A DNA stretch of 64,000 bases from Codonopsis lanceolata (GCA_013146195.2 CM028377.1:1798001-1862000); one strand, 5' to 3'; numbered from the stretch's first letter, positions 10,895 through 24,399 are shown. Program-made: numbers and translations. The notes: a model not told the origin generated them from the sequence alone.

Positions 10895-11095
10895 TTATGA
10901 ATCCGAGTACACTGTGACCGCTTCTACGCCCATGTCAGCCGCGAGCTCAAGATCAGCGATCATTGCTTCATACTCGGCCACGTTATTTGAGGCGAGGAAT
11001 TTGAACCGAAGTGTCATCTCAAACTCTGTGATCTCATCGGGAGCTATGAGAAGGATGCCAGCTCCGCTCCCGACTTTGCTCGCTGCTCCATCCAC
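10895..11095 (-). pseudogene. Tat gag-pol: second (archaeal-type) RNase H domain
   Basis: A short minus-strand frame, DGAASKVGSGAGILLIAP then NNVAEYEAMIADLELA then VTVYSDS, shows the D, E, D pattern of an RNase H fold. It comes after, and is distinct from, the normal RT-linked RNase H at 11100-11570. A second, archaeal-like RNase H between RNase H and integrase is a recognised trait of Tat-lineage gypsy elements. A TAA just after YSDS (10892-10894) and a frameshift near 11100 break it from its neighbours. Confidence 0.8.
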
Positions 11096-11099
11096 ATAA

Positions 11100-11570
11100 T
11101 TAAAGATCCCAACAGTAAGCCGGCCAAGGTTGTGGCAGCTGCTTGTGCCCGGACTCGACTGTTTGTTGGGCCTCAGGTTCTTCTTGCTGGGTAAAGCTTG
11201 TCTCTACAAGGAAATCGTCCAAGGCTTGAGCCTTGATTGCTCGCCTGGGCAAGTAGCCTATATGAAACTCTATGAGCTCGATTGACCAGTTGAGCAGTCT
11301 GCCTGATGAATCAGGCTTGTGAAGAACTTTACGCAGTGGTGCGTCTGTGTATACTATGATTACATGTGCAGAAAAATAAGCCCTTAATTTTCGGGCAGCT
11401 ATGACAAGCAAGTAAGCTAATTTTTCTACATTAAAATAACGACCCTCAACAGGACTAAGGGCCTTTGATACATAGTACACAGGTTTTTGAATGTCTAGCT
11501 TCTCTCTAACAATAGCGGCCACGACATGGTTCGTGGCTGCTAAATACACATATAAAGGTTCATCGGCCAC
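11100..11570 (-). pseudogene. Tat gag-pol: RT-linked RNase H domain
   Basis: The frame of 156 codons begins EPLYVYLAATNHVVAAIVRE and includes KPVYYVSKALSPVEGRY and YFNVEKLAYLLVIAARKLRAYF, which are hallmarks of the gypsy RT-associated RNase H. It continues to the linker KAQALDDFL. The domain would degrade RNA in the RNA-DNA hybrid during reverse transcription. The frame ends in a linker stop at about 11100, and an amber-type break around 11640 separates it from RT. Confidence 0.8.
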
Positions 11571-11642
11571 AGGGCTGCTAAGGAGAGGTGGTTTGCCAAG
11601 ATATTCCCTGAGCTGCTCGAGGGCTTTCGCACAATCTGCATT

Positions 11643-12315
11643 CTACTCGAAACCCTTGTTGCCACGCAGAACCTTGAAGAATGGGAGGCATTTTTCTACT
11701 GATCGTGAGATGAAGCGGCCAAGGGCGATGACTCTGTCGTTCAGGTGCTGGATGTGCTTAATACAGTAAGGCTTCTCCATGTCGAGTAAGGCATGGATCT
11801 TCTCCGAGTTTGCCTCTATCCCGCGCTGGTTGACCATGAACCCGAGGAACTTTCCTGCTCGGACCCCAAAGGCGTACTTGCTCGGGTTCAACTTCATGTT
11901 ATGTTTGCGCAGATTGGCAAACGTTTCTGCCAGGTCAAGAGTATGGTCGCGGCCTTTTGTTTTGATGACCATGTCATCTATGTATGCCTCCATGTTTCTA
12001 CCGAGCTGAGAGTCAAAGACTTTGTTGACCATGCGCTGATAGGTAGCCCCTGCATTCTTCAGTCCGAAGGGCATCATCTTGTAATAGTAAAGGCCCCCCC
12101 GCTGCTCGGAAAGCTGTCTTGGCCTTATCTTGTTCGTTCATCTTGACCTGGTGGTACCCTGAGTAGGCATCCAGGAAGTTTAGCATTTCGAACCTGACTA
12201 TGGAATCTACGAGCACATCAATACGGGGCAACGGGTAGCAGTCTTTTGGGCAGGCTTTGTTGAGACCTGTGAAGTCGACGCACATCCGCCACTTGTCATT
12301 GGCCTTCTTGACCAT
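11643..12315 (-). pseudogene. Tat gag-pol: reverse transcriptase
   Basis: Two overlapping frames make up the RT. The first (12315 to about 12095) reads KWRMCVDFTGLNKACPKD and FLDAYSGYHQVKM. The second (12077 to 11643) reads MPFGLKNAGATYQRMVNKVF and the active site YIDD at 11973-11984, then the thumb (GKFLGFMVNQRGIEAN). A frameshift lies near 12090-12100, at a run of eight C on the plus strand. Domain order PR-RT-RNase H-second RNase H-IN is that of Ty3/gypsy Tat elements. Confidence 0.9.
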
Positions 12316-13290
12316 TACTACGTTTGCCAGTCAGGTCGGGTACCGGATCTCCTCGATGATATCCGCTTTTAAAAGCTTCTCGACCTCTGCTTTGATGGCC
12401 GCATTTTTCTCAGGGGAGTATTGCCTTGGCCGCTGCTGAATGGGCCGAAAAGTCGAATCGACGTTTAAGTCATGGCGTGCAACACTCTCACTGATACCTT
12501 GCATGTCCTCGATAGTCCAGGCGAATACATCTAGACTGTTTTTCAGCAGCTCCATCAACCTTTCCCGAGCTTCAAGAGGCATGGCCTTCCCGATTTTAAT
12601 TTTCTGCTCGGGGTAGGTGGGATTGATGATGATCTCCTCAAACTCGCCCTCCGGTTGAATATCGGGCTCATCGAGAACCTGCAGGGTATCCATCTCAATG
12701 TCTTGTGGCTCTAGGCGTTTACTCTTGCGCTGGGAGGGCAATGGAGCCGGGGCTTGCTCGGATTCCTCTATTTCCATGTGGACAATTTCGTCAGAAGGCT
12801 CTCCAAGCTCGACATTGTTTATGGGGATGGAGGCTGAAGCAGTGTCGGTGAGAACCTCTTGCTTGGGAGCCGACACAGTCTGGTCGGGAATGTCCACGAT
12901 TAGTTTCTGCTTTTTCTTTTGGGAATCTCGAACATATTCCCACATTGCCCGAGGCTTGCTGTTGAGGATGCCCACTCCATCCTCGGTGTAGAATTTAGCC
13001 TTCTGGTGGGTAATAGAGGTGACCATTTGGAACTTGGCCATTGCTGGGGCACCCAGAATGCAGTTGTACGTGGATTTTAGATCGATCACTAAGAATGTGA
13101 TCATCTCTATCCAGGTTTGTGCCCCATCGTCCATGAATACCTCCAGCTCGACAGTTCCTTTAACGCTCACTTGATGGTTAGTGAACCCCTCAAGTTTCCC
13201 CAGATAAGGCTTGAGCCTGACGTCTAGCAATTCCAATCCTTTGAAGCAGGAGTAGTACATGATGTCCCTACACGCTCCTGTGTCGTGTAG
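12316..13290 (-). pseudogene. Tat gag-pol: protease and PR-RT linker
   Basis: The aspartic protease active site reads DTGA at 13273-13284, followed by the conserved CFKGLELL and CILGAPAMAKF segments. A long acidic linker rich in E and P (about 12560-12900) leads to RT. A TAA lies four codons upstream of DTGA's HRVLH lead, and a TGA at 12328-12330 interrupts the join to RT, probably from TGG. Gypsy PR normally has DTG or DNG in this place, so the active triad itself is intact. Confidence 0.8.
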
Positions 13291-13624
13291 TACCCTGTGA
13301 ACTTACCAGTTGTTCACCAGACAGGAAATAACAAGCGATTGCTCGGACGCCAAAGGAGTGCTTGCCAACTCGCTGCGGGTAAAACAGATGCTCTGCTCTC
13401 CTGCCCGTTGTATCCCTGGAGTGTTGACAACCTTAGACAAGGAATAGATGTGCTTCCCAAGCTGTGTGTTGGACGAGAGCTCTTCATGTATCATGTTTAT
13501 CACCCCTCGATTCTGAGGGGCCTGGCCGCCTCTTCCTCTTGGGGGTCTTCCTTCTTGGTCATTATTGACATTATTTCCTGCGCCCTGATCCCTTTTAAAG
13601 CGGTCCAGCTTGCCCGCATTGATC
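13291..13624 (-). pseudogene. Tat gag-pol: C-terminal end of gag, cut off
   Basis: A minus-strand frame reads GKLDRFKRDQGAGNNVNND, a glycine/arginine-rich stretch, then GVINMI and SLVISCLVNNW before the protease. This is the end of gag and the gag-PR linker. The rest of gag, the leader and the 5' LTR should lie to the right, but the sequence stops abruptly at 13624 against a Tekay LTR, and the missing part does not reappear beyond that element. Confidence 0.7.
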
Positions 13625-16600
13625 TGTGACGACCCGACCCGGATCCCAATACGAGATCCCAAGGTCGTGCCGCCAGAAAGCAAATAACAACAAACAAGTA
13701 GCCAATAATGGGTAGGGCCATAACGGCGATACACCGACAACTCAAAACATACGCGAAGCAAAATATAACATAGCGGTGGTGCCCAGAGCTAACAAGCTCA
13801 AACTAAACAACCAAAGAGATAGTAAATCTCTCGGTCCAAAAATTCGACTCGCGTGCCGCAACATTGGGCACGTAGAACAAACTCCCTGTTATGCAATTCA
13901 ATATAGAGCATAAAATAAACCAAGTCATCGGCGAAGCTACGGCCGGAACCCAACATTACACTAAGTCTAAGACTCTAGTCTAACAACTCAACGGCTAAAA
14001 ACATGCCGGAGTACAAACATAATATTTAACTAGCAATTTAACATGCTAACATAATCACCAATTAACCAAGCGCGACCAAAACCATCGGCTACCAACAACA
14101 TGAGTACTAACATTTATAAGTACTAACAACCAGAAAACATATGGAGATATAACCATAAATAAACATCCAGCACGACTTCTACTTGTCGGCTACCAAAAGA
14201 ATAAGCTAAACAATATAATTACAAATAACACAATTCATATTTAGGTTGCTACCCCAACATGAAGTTTACATAACTTCATCTTTCCCAACGACCTCACCAA
14301 AACAAATAAACTATCTAAGTAGCAACCTTGCCGAAATAATACTTCATCAACGCAATCTTCTTGATTTACTTGGATCCGCGCTCGGCTCGGATCTAGGGAA
14401 AACAACCAACAAATAAAAGTAAGTCACAAAGACTTAGTAAGTTACTAACCGTAACTTCCTATCATGGCATAATGCTCAATCATAAATTACATCATGCTAT
14501 CGTCATGAAATAACTTTATATAAAATCATGTTATGGCATCCATGCTCAACATTAATAAAACATGTTATCATTGTAGTATAACATCTCACTAAAATCCATG
14601 TCAAGACAATTATATGCTTAACGATCATAATTCTTGTTATTGATATAACATAGCCTTCAGATGGGTTACATGTCAAAGGCATATAAACTTAACAACAATA
14701 ATTCCTGCTTTTAACAAAATGCCATATCCGAATAATATTCATGATAAAGCATATTAGCTTAACAACGGTAACTTCATGTTATTGTTATAACATTGCCTTC
14801 CCATACTATTCATGTCAAGGCATACAAACTTAACAATAATGATTAATACCTTTGGCATAAAACCACATTCCAATAATACTCATGTGATAGCATACATGCT
14901 TACAACATTAATCCATATGTTATCTATTAAGTATAACATGTAAGAAACCAAAACAAACATCATATCATATCCAATTCACCAAGCACGTTATTCACTTAAG
15001 CACTTGTGAAACAATTCATGTATAAGGGATATGATACCATTACCCAAATTCCTCCGCGTGTCGCTCTGCAAAAACACGTGCAAAACCTTTATGTGCCCTC
15101 GATATCCCTCTCGTAGATATCGGCGTCCCGAGACGATCTCCGCTCGAGTTCCATAGTTATCAAAGTCATGTGTATTACTACAACTAAGATAAACTACTTC
15201 CCCACCGTGGCCATCGATGGAGGGTGTGTGCAAACCCGACACGGCGATCCATCGCGATCACGAATCCACAATTCGTGAAGGCGATGTATCGTCCCACCAA
15301 AACTCAACCAAACCGACGCCGGTGGACTCAAAACCCAAGCACAAGTAATATATACTCATATGCTCAAAACAAGTAGGTAAACACTCTACTATCAAACTAG
15401 TCATGCAATTCATCCACAACTAGCATAAACATCATAACCGAGAATCATATAAGCTCTCATAATCAAGTGTGCTTCACACACTTCAAAACTTCTTGGAGGC
15501 TCGACCTCCATGAATTCTACCCAAAATTCCGTAGGACTTAAAATTATAGTTCCTAGGATTCATACTAACCCAAAGGTTAACTCCGTTGAGTTCAATCTAA
15601 GTTTTCGAAAATTCAAGGATTAGAAGCTTAGGCTTCATCAACCCCTATGTTCATAACTATCGCCCAAAACCACAATCCCAATGTTCAATATACTCATATA
15701 AACCCAACAAATAATTAACAATGCAACTTAGAATAATTTAGCCATCTTGTGCATAATATCATCCAAGTCATCATACCAATCATAACCTTCAAATCATGAT
15801 TAAAATTTACAACATGGTTTAATATGTTTATTAAGCATATAAAACATATTAATCAAGCTAACATCATTAATTGCAAGCTAAAACAAAATTAGGGCAAATC
15901 ACCCTCCAAGCATCTCAACCAAACCAATTTCAATACTCATGGCTAATCAACACAACTAAGTTCAATAAACTCCACTAAACATGTATAACATGCTAATTAG
16001 GCTTACCATCATCTTTAACAAGCCAAATACAATTTGGGGAAAATCCCTTCAAGCATCTTTGTCATCCAAGCTCAATACCCATAATCAATTCATATAGCAA
16101 AGTTTAATATACTCTATTAAGCATATAAAACACATTAATCAAGCTTACATCATCAATTTGCAAGCTAAAACAAAATTAGGGCAAGGCACCCTCCAAGAAT
16201 CTCAACCAAACCAACATCAATCTTCATGAAAAATCAACATAATCAAGTTCAATAGGCAATTTAGAACATGAATTTCACATAGACATGGTCTCACATAGGC
16301 CAATCAAGCTCTAACATAAACTTGAAATCCTAGGGTTCATACATTTCTAGAAACCTAACAATGGCTTCCATTGACCCAAATAGCACACATGGTTGATTCC
16401 TAGGGTCAATGGAGCCTAAAAGAAAGGAAGAAAGGTAGAAACTTACCAAAACTTAGCCCTAACAATGCAGCAAATTCGTGCCCTAGAGATGATGTCTTCT
16501 CTTCATCTCCTTCTTCAAGTTTGTAGGTGAAATGGGGAAGATGAAGACTCCATTAATGGCCTCCAAGCTCAGCCCTTCAAGACCCACGAATCTCCTCTTC

Positions 16601-17451
16601 AAGCTCTCTCTCTCAAGCCCCTTGAGTGCTCCCAGAAATTTGCAAGAAGAGAGAGAAGGGAAGAAACTTTCTGCTGGCCGAAAGAATGAAGAATGCGGCA
16701 GATTGGGGGGGTTTTATATGGGGATTAACTCACTAATTACCCCACTAATTAACTCCTAAATCTCTAATAGATGTTAGGATTAGTTTAGGTTAAGTAAGTA
16801 GGGTTAGGATGGGTTTAAATTGGGTTAAATGGTCAAACAATTCGGACTGACACACAAGGGGAACTAAAATCCGACTTTCTGGATTTGACCCCTTGCGGTC
16901 GCTTGGAAGTAGGAGGATGCGACCGCATCCAAGCCTTTCCAGCAATTAGGGTTTTTGTACAATTCTTGCTCGATCCCGGCCTCTCCCGCGTGCGTTCTCG
17001 AGTCCTTCCAAGCCAAAATTGGTCTACTATTCAACCTTAATATCCTCTAATCTATAACCAAAGGATTCAAGTCTCAAATCTCATCAAAAGCAGGGCCAAG
17101 AACTCGAGGCGAGAACTCGCCGACGACGGCCAGGAAAAGTGGCGAAAAGGGTTTTCGCTAGAATCAACTAGCAACCAAACCGTCGATGCAACTAGCATCT
17201 AACCAACATCAAGGCATGTTAATGATGTTTTAAATGCCCTTCTAACAATATCCATGAAGTTACAACATAAATCTTAAACCCGAGATTCAAAGCATCTCGT
17301 GAAAGAAAAGTGCATACATGCATCTCAAACGACGTCAACGATCATGCTATTGACTCTAAACATATACGGGAGCTAAATGAACATGTTTATGATGATTATC
17401 AATGTATGAATTCATGCATAGAACAATCAAGCAACATTTTAGGGTTTTACA
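13625..17451 (-). mobile_element. 3' LTR of Tekay-type chromovirus
   Basis: A 3.83-kb LTR on the minus strand, starting TGTAAAACCC (at 17451) and ending GGGTCGTCACA (at 13625). A polypurine tract lies immediately outside its U3 end, which marks it as the 3' LTR of the unit that runs to 27550. Minus-strand TATA CATATAAAAC is near 16712-16721, so U3 is about 740 bp and R-U5 about 3.1 kb. The inverted repeat TGCGGTCGC (16894-16902)/GCGACCGCA (16919-16927) is conserved with the other copies. The whole LTR is AT-rich and lacks a believable gene. Confidence 0.9.
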
Positions 17452-17469
17452 TTCTCCCCTACTTTAAGG
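17452..17469 (-). promoter_or_regulatory. Polypurine tract of the Tekay element
   Basis: On the minus strand the text AAAGTAGGGGAGAA directly precedes the LTR start TGTAAAACCC. This is the plus-strand DNA priming site of reverse transcription and fixes element polarity as minus. Confidence 0.85.
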
Positions 17470-18360
17470 AATTTAGCCCCTAAATTCTTACCGTAGTCAT
17501 CAAACAAATGAGGATATTTCTCTCGCATCTCCAACTCGGTCTCCCAAGTTGCTTCCTCGATCTCGTGATTCTTCCAAAGGACTTTCACCAATGGAATTCT
17601 TTTCTCCTCAAAACTTGCTCTTTAGGTGTCAAGTATCTTCACTTGCTCAACATAAGACAAGTCCGGTTTGAAAAAGTAATCTCCTCATACTCAAGAACAT
17701 GGGAATTATCCTTAAGATATTTCCGTAACATAAACACATGAAACACATTATGAATCTCCGGCAAAAGGCGGTAAAGCCACCATCTCTCTTGGTACCCTTC
17801 TAGGCGATACCTTAAGAAACAAAGGTCTCAACACAAATTCCAAATCTTCCTTCTATTATCCGTATAACTTTGACTTTGAGCGGTGGCGATCTATCCCAGG
17901 CGAACAATCTCGAAAAACCTCGATGTAAACCTCGGATCCCGGTCGAAACAATACTACTTGGAACCCGTGCAATCTAACAATCTCACGCACATAAAATGCC
18001 GCTAACGGACTCAATGAATATGTCGTCGCACTCGAATAAAATGAGCCGACTTCGTGAGTCGATCAATACAACCCAAAAGCGGCATCAAAACCTTTGCAGT
18101 GCAGTGCGAAACCGAAACAAAATCCATCGTAACATGTTCCCATTTCCACTACGGAATATCCAGGTTGTAACAACCCCGGTCTTTGGTGTTCGCCTTCACT
18201 GTGACAAGTTAGACACCTCGACACACGATCGCTATTTGTCGCTTCACATCATCAAGCGAAGGGACACAAACTCTACTCTCGGAAGTCAAAAACCCATCTT
18301 GGTTCATCGCGAACTCATACTCGTAATTCCTACTCGAACCACAAACCTAGACTCAGTCTC
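17470..18360 (-). pseudogene. Tekay-type integrase remnant
   Basis: Reading leftward from about 18260, minus-strand text with many stops and indels still shows chromovirus integrase in order: a zinc-domain piece (DVKRQIA, then VTVKANT), W-E-H-V-T-M-D-F at about 18120-18150 containing the first catalytic Asp, then IDRLTKSAHFI at about 18040-18080, VRLHG near 17970, and the C-terminal end IPLVKVLWKNHEIEEATWE followed by MREKYPHLF near 17510-17600. The last segment is a signature of Tekay/Del-type chromoviruses, where a chromodomain-like tail follows integrase. It is a decayed copy with no open frame. Confidence 0.8.
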
Positions 18361-21080
18361 CGAGTCTACTATCTTACAAATCAACCAAGGAGGCAAAAAC
18401 CAAACTACCAAAAATCCCACATTCACAAGTTCAAAAATTTTCAATAACCATAATACCAAGCACTTTAGGTTGAAAATATCTTGACTCATACTTGAGTCGC
18501 ATAGCATTCACAAATTCCATGACTAATTAATTAAGCATGTGAATTCCAAATATATCCTCGGAGCGTATTCAAAGACTTTATAAACATAAGTCTCCGAAAC
18601 TATTTGCCGGGCTACAACATGAAATATAAATACAAGAATTCTAAATCATGAGAGGTAAAATGGCCGATAAGGCAATTCACAATTTAAGGAAGAGTGTTCC
18701 GCAACACACTTCTAAAACAAATAAGTTAACATTCAGGATCATGCAAGTCATGCTCGCAACTTCCAAATCATAGACAATGCATATAAGAGCATCATGTGAA
18801 AATTTATTCCATTTATTTTCCTTTTCTTACGGTAAGAGGTTTAGTCAATTTCTAACACCTTACTACCAATCCTAGTCCACCAACGAACCTCTTTTGATCA
18901 CCAATTTAGGGTGCCGGCTAAATTGGATTTCAAAAACTTTCGTTTCAAGGATCTTGGGGGTTATGAGAAAAATCTTAAGCATCCTTTACTACAGTCTCAC
19001 ATAATCATGCAACAGTGTAATCATGGCATATCCATAAGGCATGAGAATCAAGATTTTATCATGCTATACTTCAAACAACTTACATTGCTTACTAATGCAT
19101 ATAAGCATGTTCATATTCAAATACAATTATTTCCGTTAGACATTTTTATTACACTTGTAAACCATGTCTTTTCTTTTAACAAAATGCATCTACCATGCAT
19201 GCTCATATATAAAGGTCATGTATTAATTCTCCTTTTAAAATAATACACGCACCGGTACAAGTTATGTCTATACTTCATAATCACAAATATATTTTACTCA
19301 TAATTTTAAATCATCAACGAAATGATAAAATTCCTATCATTAACAGTGTTGCATGTACACATGTATATCATGCAAATATGATATAAAATAACCACGTATC
19401 ATCATACATCTTCTCATATACCCCATGTAATTCCAGCTATTCATGTAATGCATAAAACTCATGTAACTCATAACCATACATATCGGTTAATCAAACAGTT
19501 ATTATAGCACATGAGATTTCTAAACTATTCATACATGTCTATATCACAAATCCGAGAAGACGTACGCATAAAAATTCCTTCATGATAATTTTTCTAGGCA
19601 ATGGCAATTCCAACAAATAACAAGGTTCGTATATTCACTATACTCGCCTAACAAACTTCCGTAGTAACTCCAGAGTAAGGAGGTAACATTCACTCTAGTA
19701 CTCACAACCGTCAAAACTCTGTAAAGTCTTTCATTACCTTAGTCCAAAATCTCGTATTCGTTAAAACGCACACGAAATACTCTCGCGCGGCAACGACACC
19801 TATTAGTCGCGACTTAGCGGTATTCTTGCTCGTAATAACCGCAATCCTTCTCAGAACCACTAAGTAACAATCGTGCGATTCCAGCGCGTCCTACTCGCAT
19901 AAAAATCACACAACAAAGTATAATTATTTTACTATACATATATCTCTATAGAGCATACGAATTTAACGCACCACTAGTATTTACCACTAGTAGCATTAAC
20001 ACATATTCAATATTCACATATGTATAACATCGCCATCCACATAGGCTTACATAACCGTATTACTTTACTGCAATCGACTGTCTACCGACAAATCAAAATT
20101 TCAACCAAAACCGTAAACCAATCCCATACCGGGACATCCTCCTCAATAATATCCATAAATCGAGGAAAGCAAAAATAATTAAATCTCAACACACAATGCA
20201 ATGTATGTATTAATGCATATGAGTTACCGATACAACGTGCACTCATAATAGCGATAATAGCAACCATAATATCCGTATAATGAATTACCTCCTATCCAAG
20301 GTAGGTCTCAAAACTCCGCAATGGCCAACCGCCACGCACGCAAACAACCTCAAACCCTAGCTCGTCTATAACCATTTCATTAAGGGTCACTAGGCGCTTA
20401 TTAAGCTCTTAAAGTCATTAATCCTCAATTTAAGGCAATCCATTCTATGTGATCACCAATATTGCTCCAACACCTACACATGGTGTCACATTTCTTTAAA
20501 CGAAATTTATATAATAAATTATCACCTCTTCATCTATGAATTTAGGTAAAAGCATCACTCCGCTTACTAGTCCACGGATTTGCCTACACAGTTTCAGGAG
20601 GTACTAACTGTCCTCTAACCACATCATCAACCTTAATATTCCCTGAGGTCCTCTCTCAGTGCGTTCATAATATTTAACTTTTAACTTTTTCCATACCTCT
20701 CGAAAATCATAAACTGTCGATAAATCTGTAATACCCCATCCTTAATCCTTAACTCTTTCACAATTTATGGAGTCTTCCTAGTCTCATCCGGTACTAAGTG
20801 TGCTACTCCAATGCATTAACTCGTGATCTTCACTTAAATATTAATTCACAATATCATCATATTTGCCACCAATTCTCAATTCTCGGTGGACTTCTCAATC
20901 ATGGATATTACTAGTACCACCTTATACATATCAACATTGGCACCTCTACTAGTGCTAACCTCCATTCTAGTTCAAGCATCTTAACATACTATAACTCTCG
21001 ACGTTAAGATATAATAAATCACACAAAACCAACCCCCAAAGCCAAGGAACCTATCGGTGAAAGCTAAATTTATAATCATA
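18361..21080. other. Unrecognised interior of the Tekay unit
   Basis: About 2.7 kb of AT-rich DNA where RT, RNase H, protease and gag should lie. I could not recognise any of their motifs (no YxDD, DTG or zinc knuckle). The whole interior is only about 3.6 kb, shorter than the usual gag-pol of this lineage. It is either deleted and decayed beyond recognition by eye, or a non-autonomous derivative. The plus-strand frame at 17996-18484 is antisense to integrase and not a gene. Confidence 0.5.
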
Positions 21081-21091
21081 GCTCGATACCA
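21081..21091 (-). promoter_or_regulatory. Primer binding site (initiator Met tRNA type)
   Basis: On the minus strand TGGTATCGAGC follows the LTR end by a few bases. It matches the standard TGGTATCAGAGC complement of the initiator methionine tRNA except for a two-base loss. This identifies the LTR to its right as the 5' LTR. Confidence 0.75.
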
Positions 21092-21094
21092 GCG

Positions 21095-24000
21095 TGACGA
21101 CCCGACCCGGATCCCAAGACGAAATCCCAAGGTCGTGCCGCCAGAAAGCAAATAACAACAAACAAGTAGCAAATAATGGGTAGGGCCATAACGGCGATAC
21201 ACCGACAACTCAAAACATACGCGGAAGCAAAATATAACATAACAGTGGCGCCCGAGCTAACAAGCTCAAACTAAAACAACCAAAGAGATAGTAAATCTCT
21301 CGGTCCAAAAATTCGACTTCGCGTGCGCAACATTGGGCACGTAGAACAAACTCCTGTTATGCAATTCAATATAGAGCATAAAATAAACCAAGTCATCGGC
21401 GAAGCTACGGCCGGAACCCAACATTACACTAAGTCTAAGACTCTAGTCTAACAACTCAACGGCTAAAAACATGCTTGGAGTACAAACATAATATTTAACT
21501 AGCAATTTAACATGCTAACATAATCACCAATTAACCAAGCGCGACCAAAACCGGGCTACCAACAACATGAGTACTAACATTTATAAGTACTAACAACCGA
21601 GAAACATATGGAGATATAACCATAAATAAACATCGGCCACGACTTCTACTTGTCGGCTACCAAAAGAATAAGCTAAACAACATAATTACAAATAACACAA
21701 TTTAGGTTGCACATTTAGGTTGCTACCCCAACATGAAGTTTACATAACTTCATCTTTCCCAACGACCTCACCAAAAACAAATAAACTATCTAAGTAGCAA
21801 CCTTGCCAGAAATAATACTTCATCAACGCAATCTTCTTGATTTACTTGGATCCGCACGCTCGGCTCGGATCTAGGGAAAACAACCAACAAATAAAAGTAA
21901 GTCACAAAGACTTAGTAAGTTACTAACCGTAACTTCCTATCATGGCATAATGCTCAATCATAAATTACATCATGCTATCGTCATGAAATAACTTTATATA
22001 AAATCATGTTATGGCATCCATGCTCAACATTAATAAAACATGTTATCATTGTAGTATAACATCTCACTAAAATCCATGTCAAGACAATTATATGCTTAAC
22101 GATCATAATTCTTGTTATTGATATAACATAGCCTTCCGATGGGTTACATGTGAAGGCATATAAACTTAACAACAATAATTCCTGCTTTTAACATAATGCC
22201 ATATCCGAATAATATTCATGATAAAGCATATTAACATAACAACGGTAATTCATGTTATTGTTATAACATAGCCTTCCCATAATATTCATGTCAAGGCATA
22301 CAAACTTAACAATAATGATTAATACCTTTGGCATAAAACCACATTCCAATAATACTCATGTGATAGCATACATGCTTAACAACATCAATCAATATGTTAT
22401 CTATTAAGTATAACATTAAAGAAACCAAAACAAGCATCATATCATATCCAATTCACCAAGCACGTTATTCACTTAAGCACTTGTGAAACAATTCATGTAT
22501 AAGGGATATGATACCATTACCCAAATTCCTCCGCGCGTGTCGCTCCTGCAAAAACACGTGCAAAACCTTTATGTGCCCTCGATATCCCTCTCGTAGATAT
22601 CGACGTCCCGAGACAGATCTCGCTCGAGTTCCATAGTTATCAAAGTCATGTGTATTACTACAACTAAGATAAACTACTTCCCCACCGTGGCCATCGATGG
22701 AGGGTGTGTGCAAACCCGACGGCGATACCATCGCGATCACGAATCCCATAATTCGTGAAGACGATGTATCGTCCCACCAAAACTCAACCAAACCGACGCC
22801 ACTTTGGACTCAAAACCCAAGCACAAGTAATATATACTCATATGCTCAAAACAAGTAGGTAAACACTCTACTATCAAACTAGTCATGCAATTCATCCACA
22901 ACTAGCATAAACATCATAACCGAGAATCATATAAGCTCTCATAATCAAGTGTGCTTCACACACTTCAAAACTTCTTGGAGGCTCGACCTCCATGAATTCT
23001 ACCCAAAATTCCGTAGGACTTAAAATTATAGTTCCTAGGATTCATACTAACCCAAAGGTTAACTCCGTTGAGTTCAATCTAAGTTTTCCGAAAATTCAAG
23101 GATTAGAAGCTTAGGCTTCATCAACCCCCTATGTTCATAACTATCGCCCAAAACCACAATCCCAATGTTCAATATACTCATATAAACCCAACAAACTAAT
23201 TAACAATGCAACTTAGAATAATTTAGCCATCTTGTGCATAATATCATCAAGTCATCATACCAATCATAACATTCAATTCATGATTAAAATTCACCACATG
23301 GTTCAATATGTTCTATTAAGCTTGTAAAACATATTAATCAAGCTAACATCATTAGATTGCAAGCTAAAACCAAATTAGGGCAAATCACCCTCCAAGCATC
23401 TCAACCAAACCAATTTCAATACTCATGGATAATCAACACAACTAAGTTCAATAAACTCCACTAAACATGTATAACATGCTAATTAGGCTTACCATCATCT
23501 TTAACAAGCCAAATACAATTTGGGGAAAATCCCTTCAAGTATCTTTGTCATTCAAGCTCAATACACATAATCAATTCATATAGCAAAGTTTAGTATACTC
23601 TATTAAGCATATAAAACATATTAATCAAGCTCACATCATCCATTTGCAAGCTAAAACAAAATTAGGGCAAGGCACCCTCCAAGAATCTCAACCAAACCAA
23701 CATCAATCTTCATGAAAAATCAACATAATCAAGTTCAATAGGCAATTTAGAACATGAATTTCACATAGACATGGTCTCACATAGGCCAATCAAGCTCTAA
23801 CATAAACTTGAAATCCTAGGGTTCATACATTTCTAGAAACCCTAACAATGGCTTCCATTGACCCACATAGCACACATGGTTGGTTCCTAGGGTCAATGGA
23901 GCCTAAAAAGGGGAAGAAAGGTAGAAACTTACAAAACTTAGCCCTAACAATGCAGCAAATTCGTGCCCTAGAGATGATGTTTCTCCTCAACTCTTTCTTC

Positions 24001-24399
24001 AACCTTGAAGATGAAATGGGGAAGAAGAAGACTCCATTAATGGCCTCCAAGCTCAGCCCTTCAAGACCCACGAATCTCCTCTTCAAGCTCTCTCTCTCAA
24101 GCCCCTTGAGTGCTCCCAGAAATTGCAAGAAGAGAGAAGAGGGAAGAAACCTTTCTGCTGGCCGAACTATGAAGAGGAATGCGGCAGATTGGGGGGTTTT
24201 ATATGGGGGATTAACTCACTAATTACCCCACTAATCAACTCCTAAATCTCCTAATAGATGTTAGGATTAGTTTAGGTTAAGTAATTGGGTCAAAGTGTGG
24301 CTTAAAAATGGGTTAAATGGTCAAACAATTCGGACAGATTCGAAAAAGAGGGAAAATTCGACATTCTGGAATGGGACCCCTTGCGGTCGCTTGGGGTAT
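21095..24399 (-). mobile_element. 5' LTR of Tekay unit, proximal part
   Basis: The R-U5 part and much of U3 of the 5' LTR, closely matching 13625-16900 in order and text, including shared small indels relative to the solo LTR at 3346-6679. A minus-strand TATA is at about 24192-24202. It is interrupted at 24394-24399 (GGGTAT) by a LINE. The half-palindrome TGCGGTCGC is at about 24382-24390; its partner lies beyond the insertion. Confidence 0.9.

Noticed and set aside
17996..18484. A 162-codon plus-strand frame
   Set aside because: It is exactly antisense to decayed integrase of the Tekay element and has no motif of its own.
24317..24399. Start codon of the long LINE frame at 24317
   Set aside because: The first 28 codons come from the host LTR. 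The LINE begins at about 24400 and is 5'-truncated, so it has no native start here.
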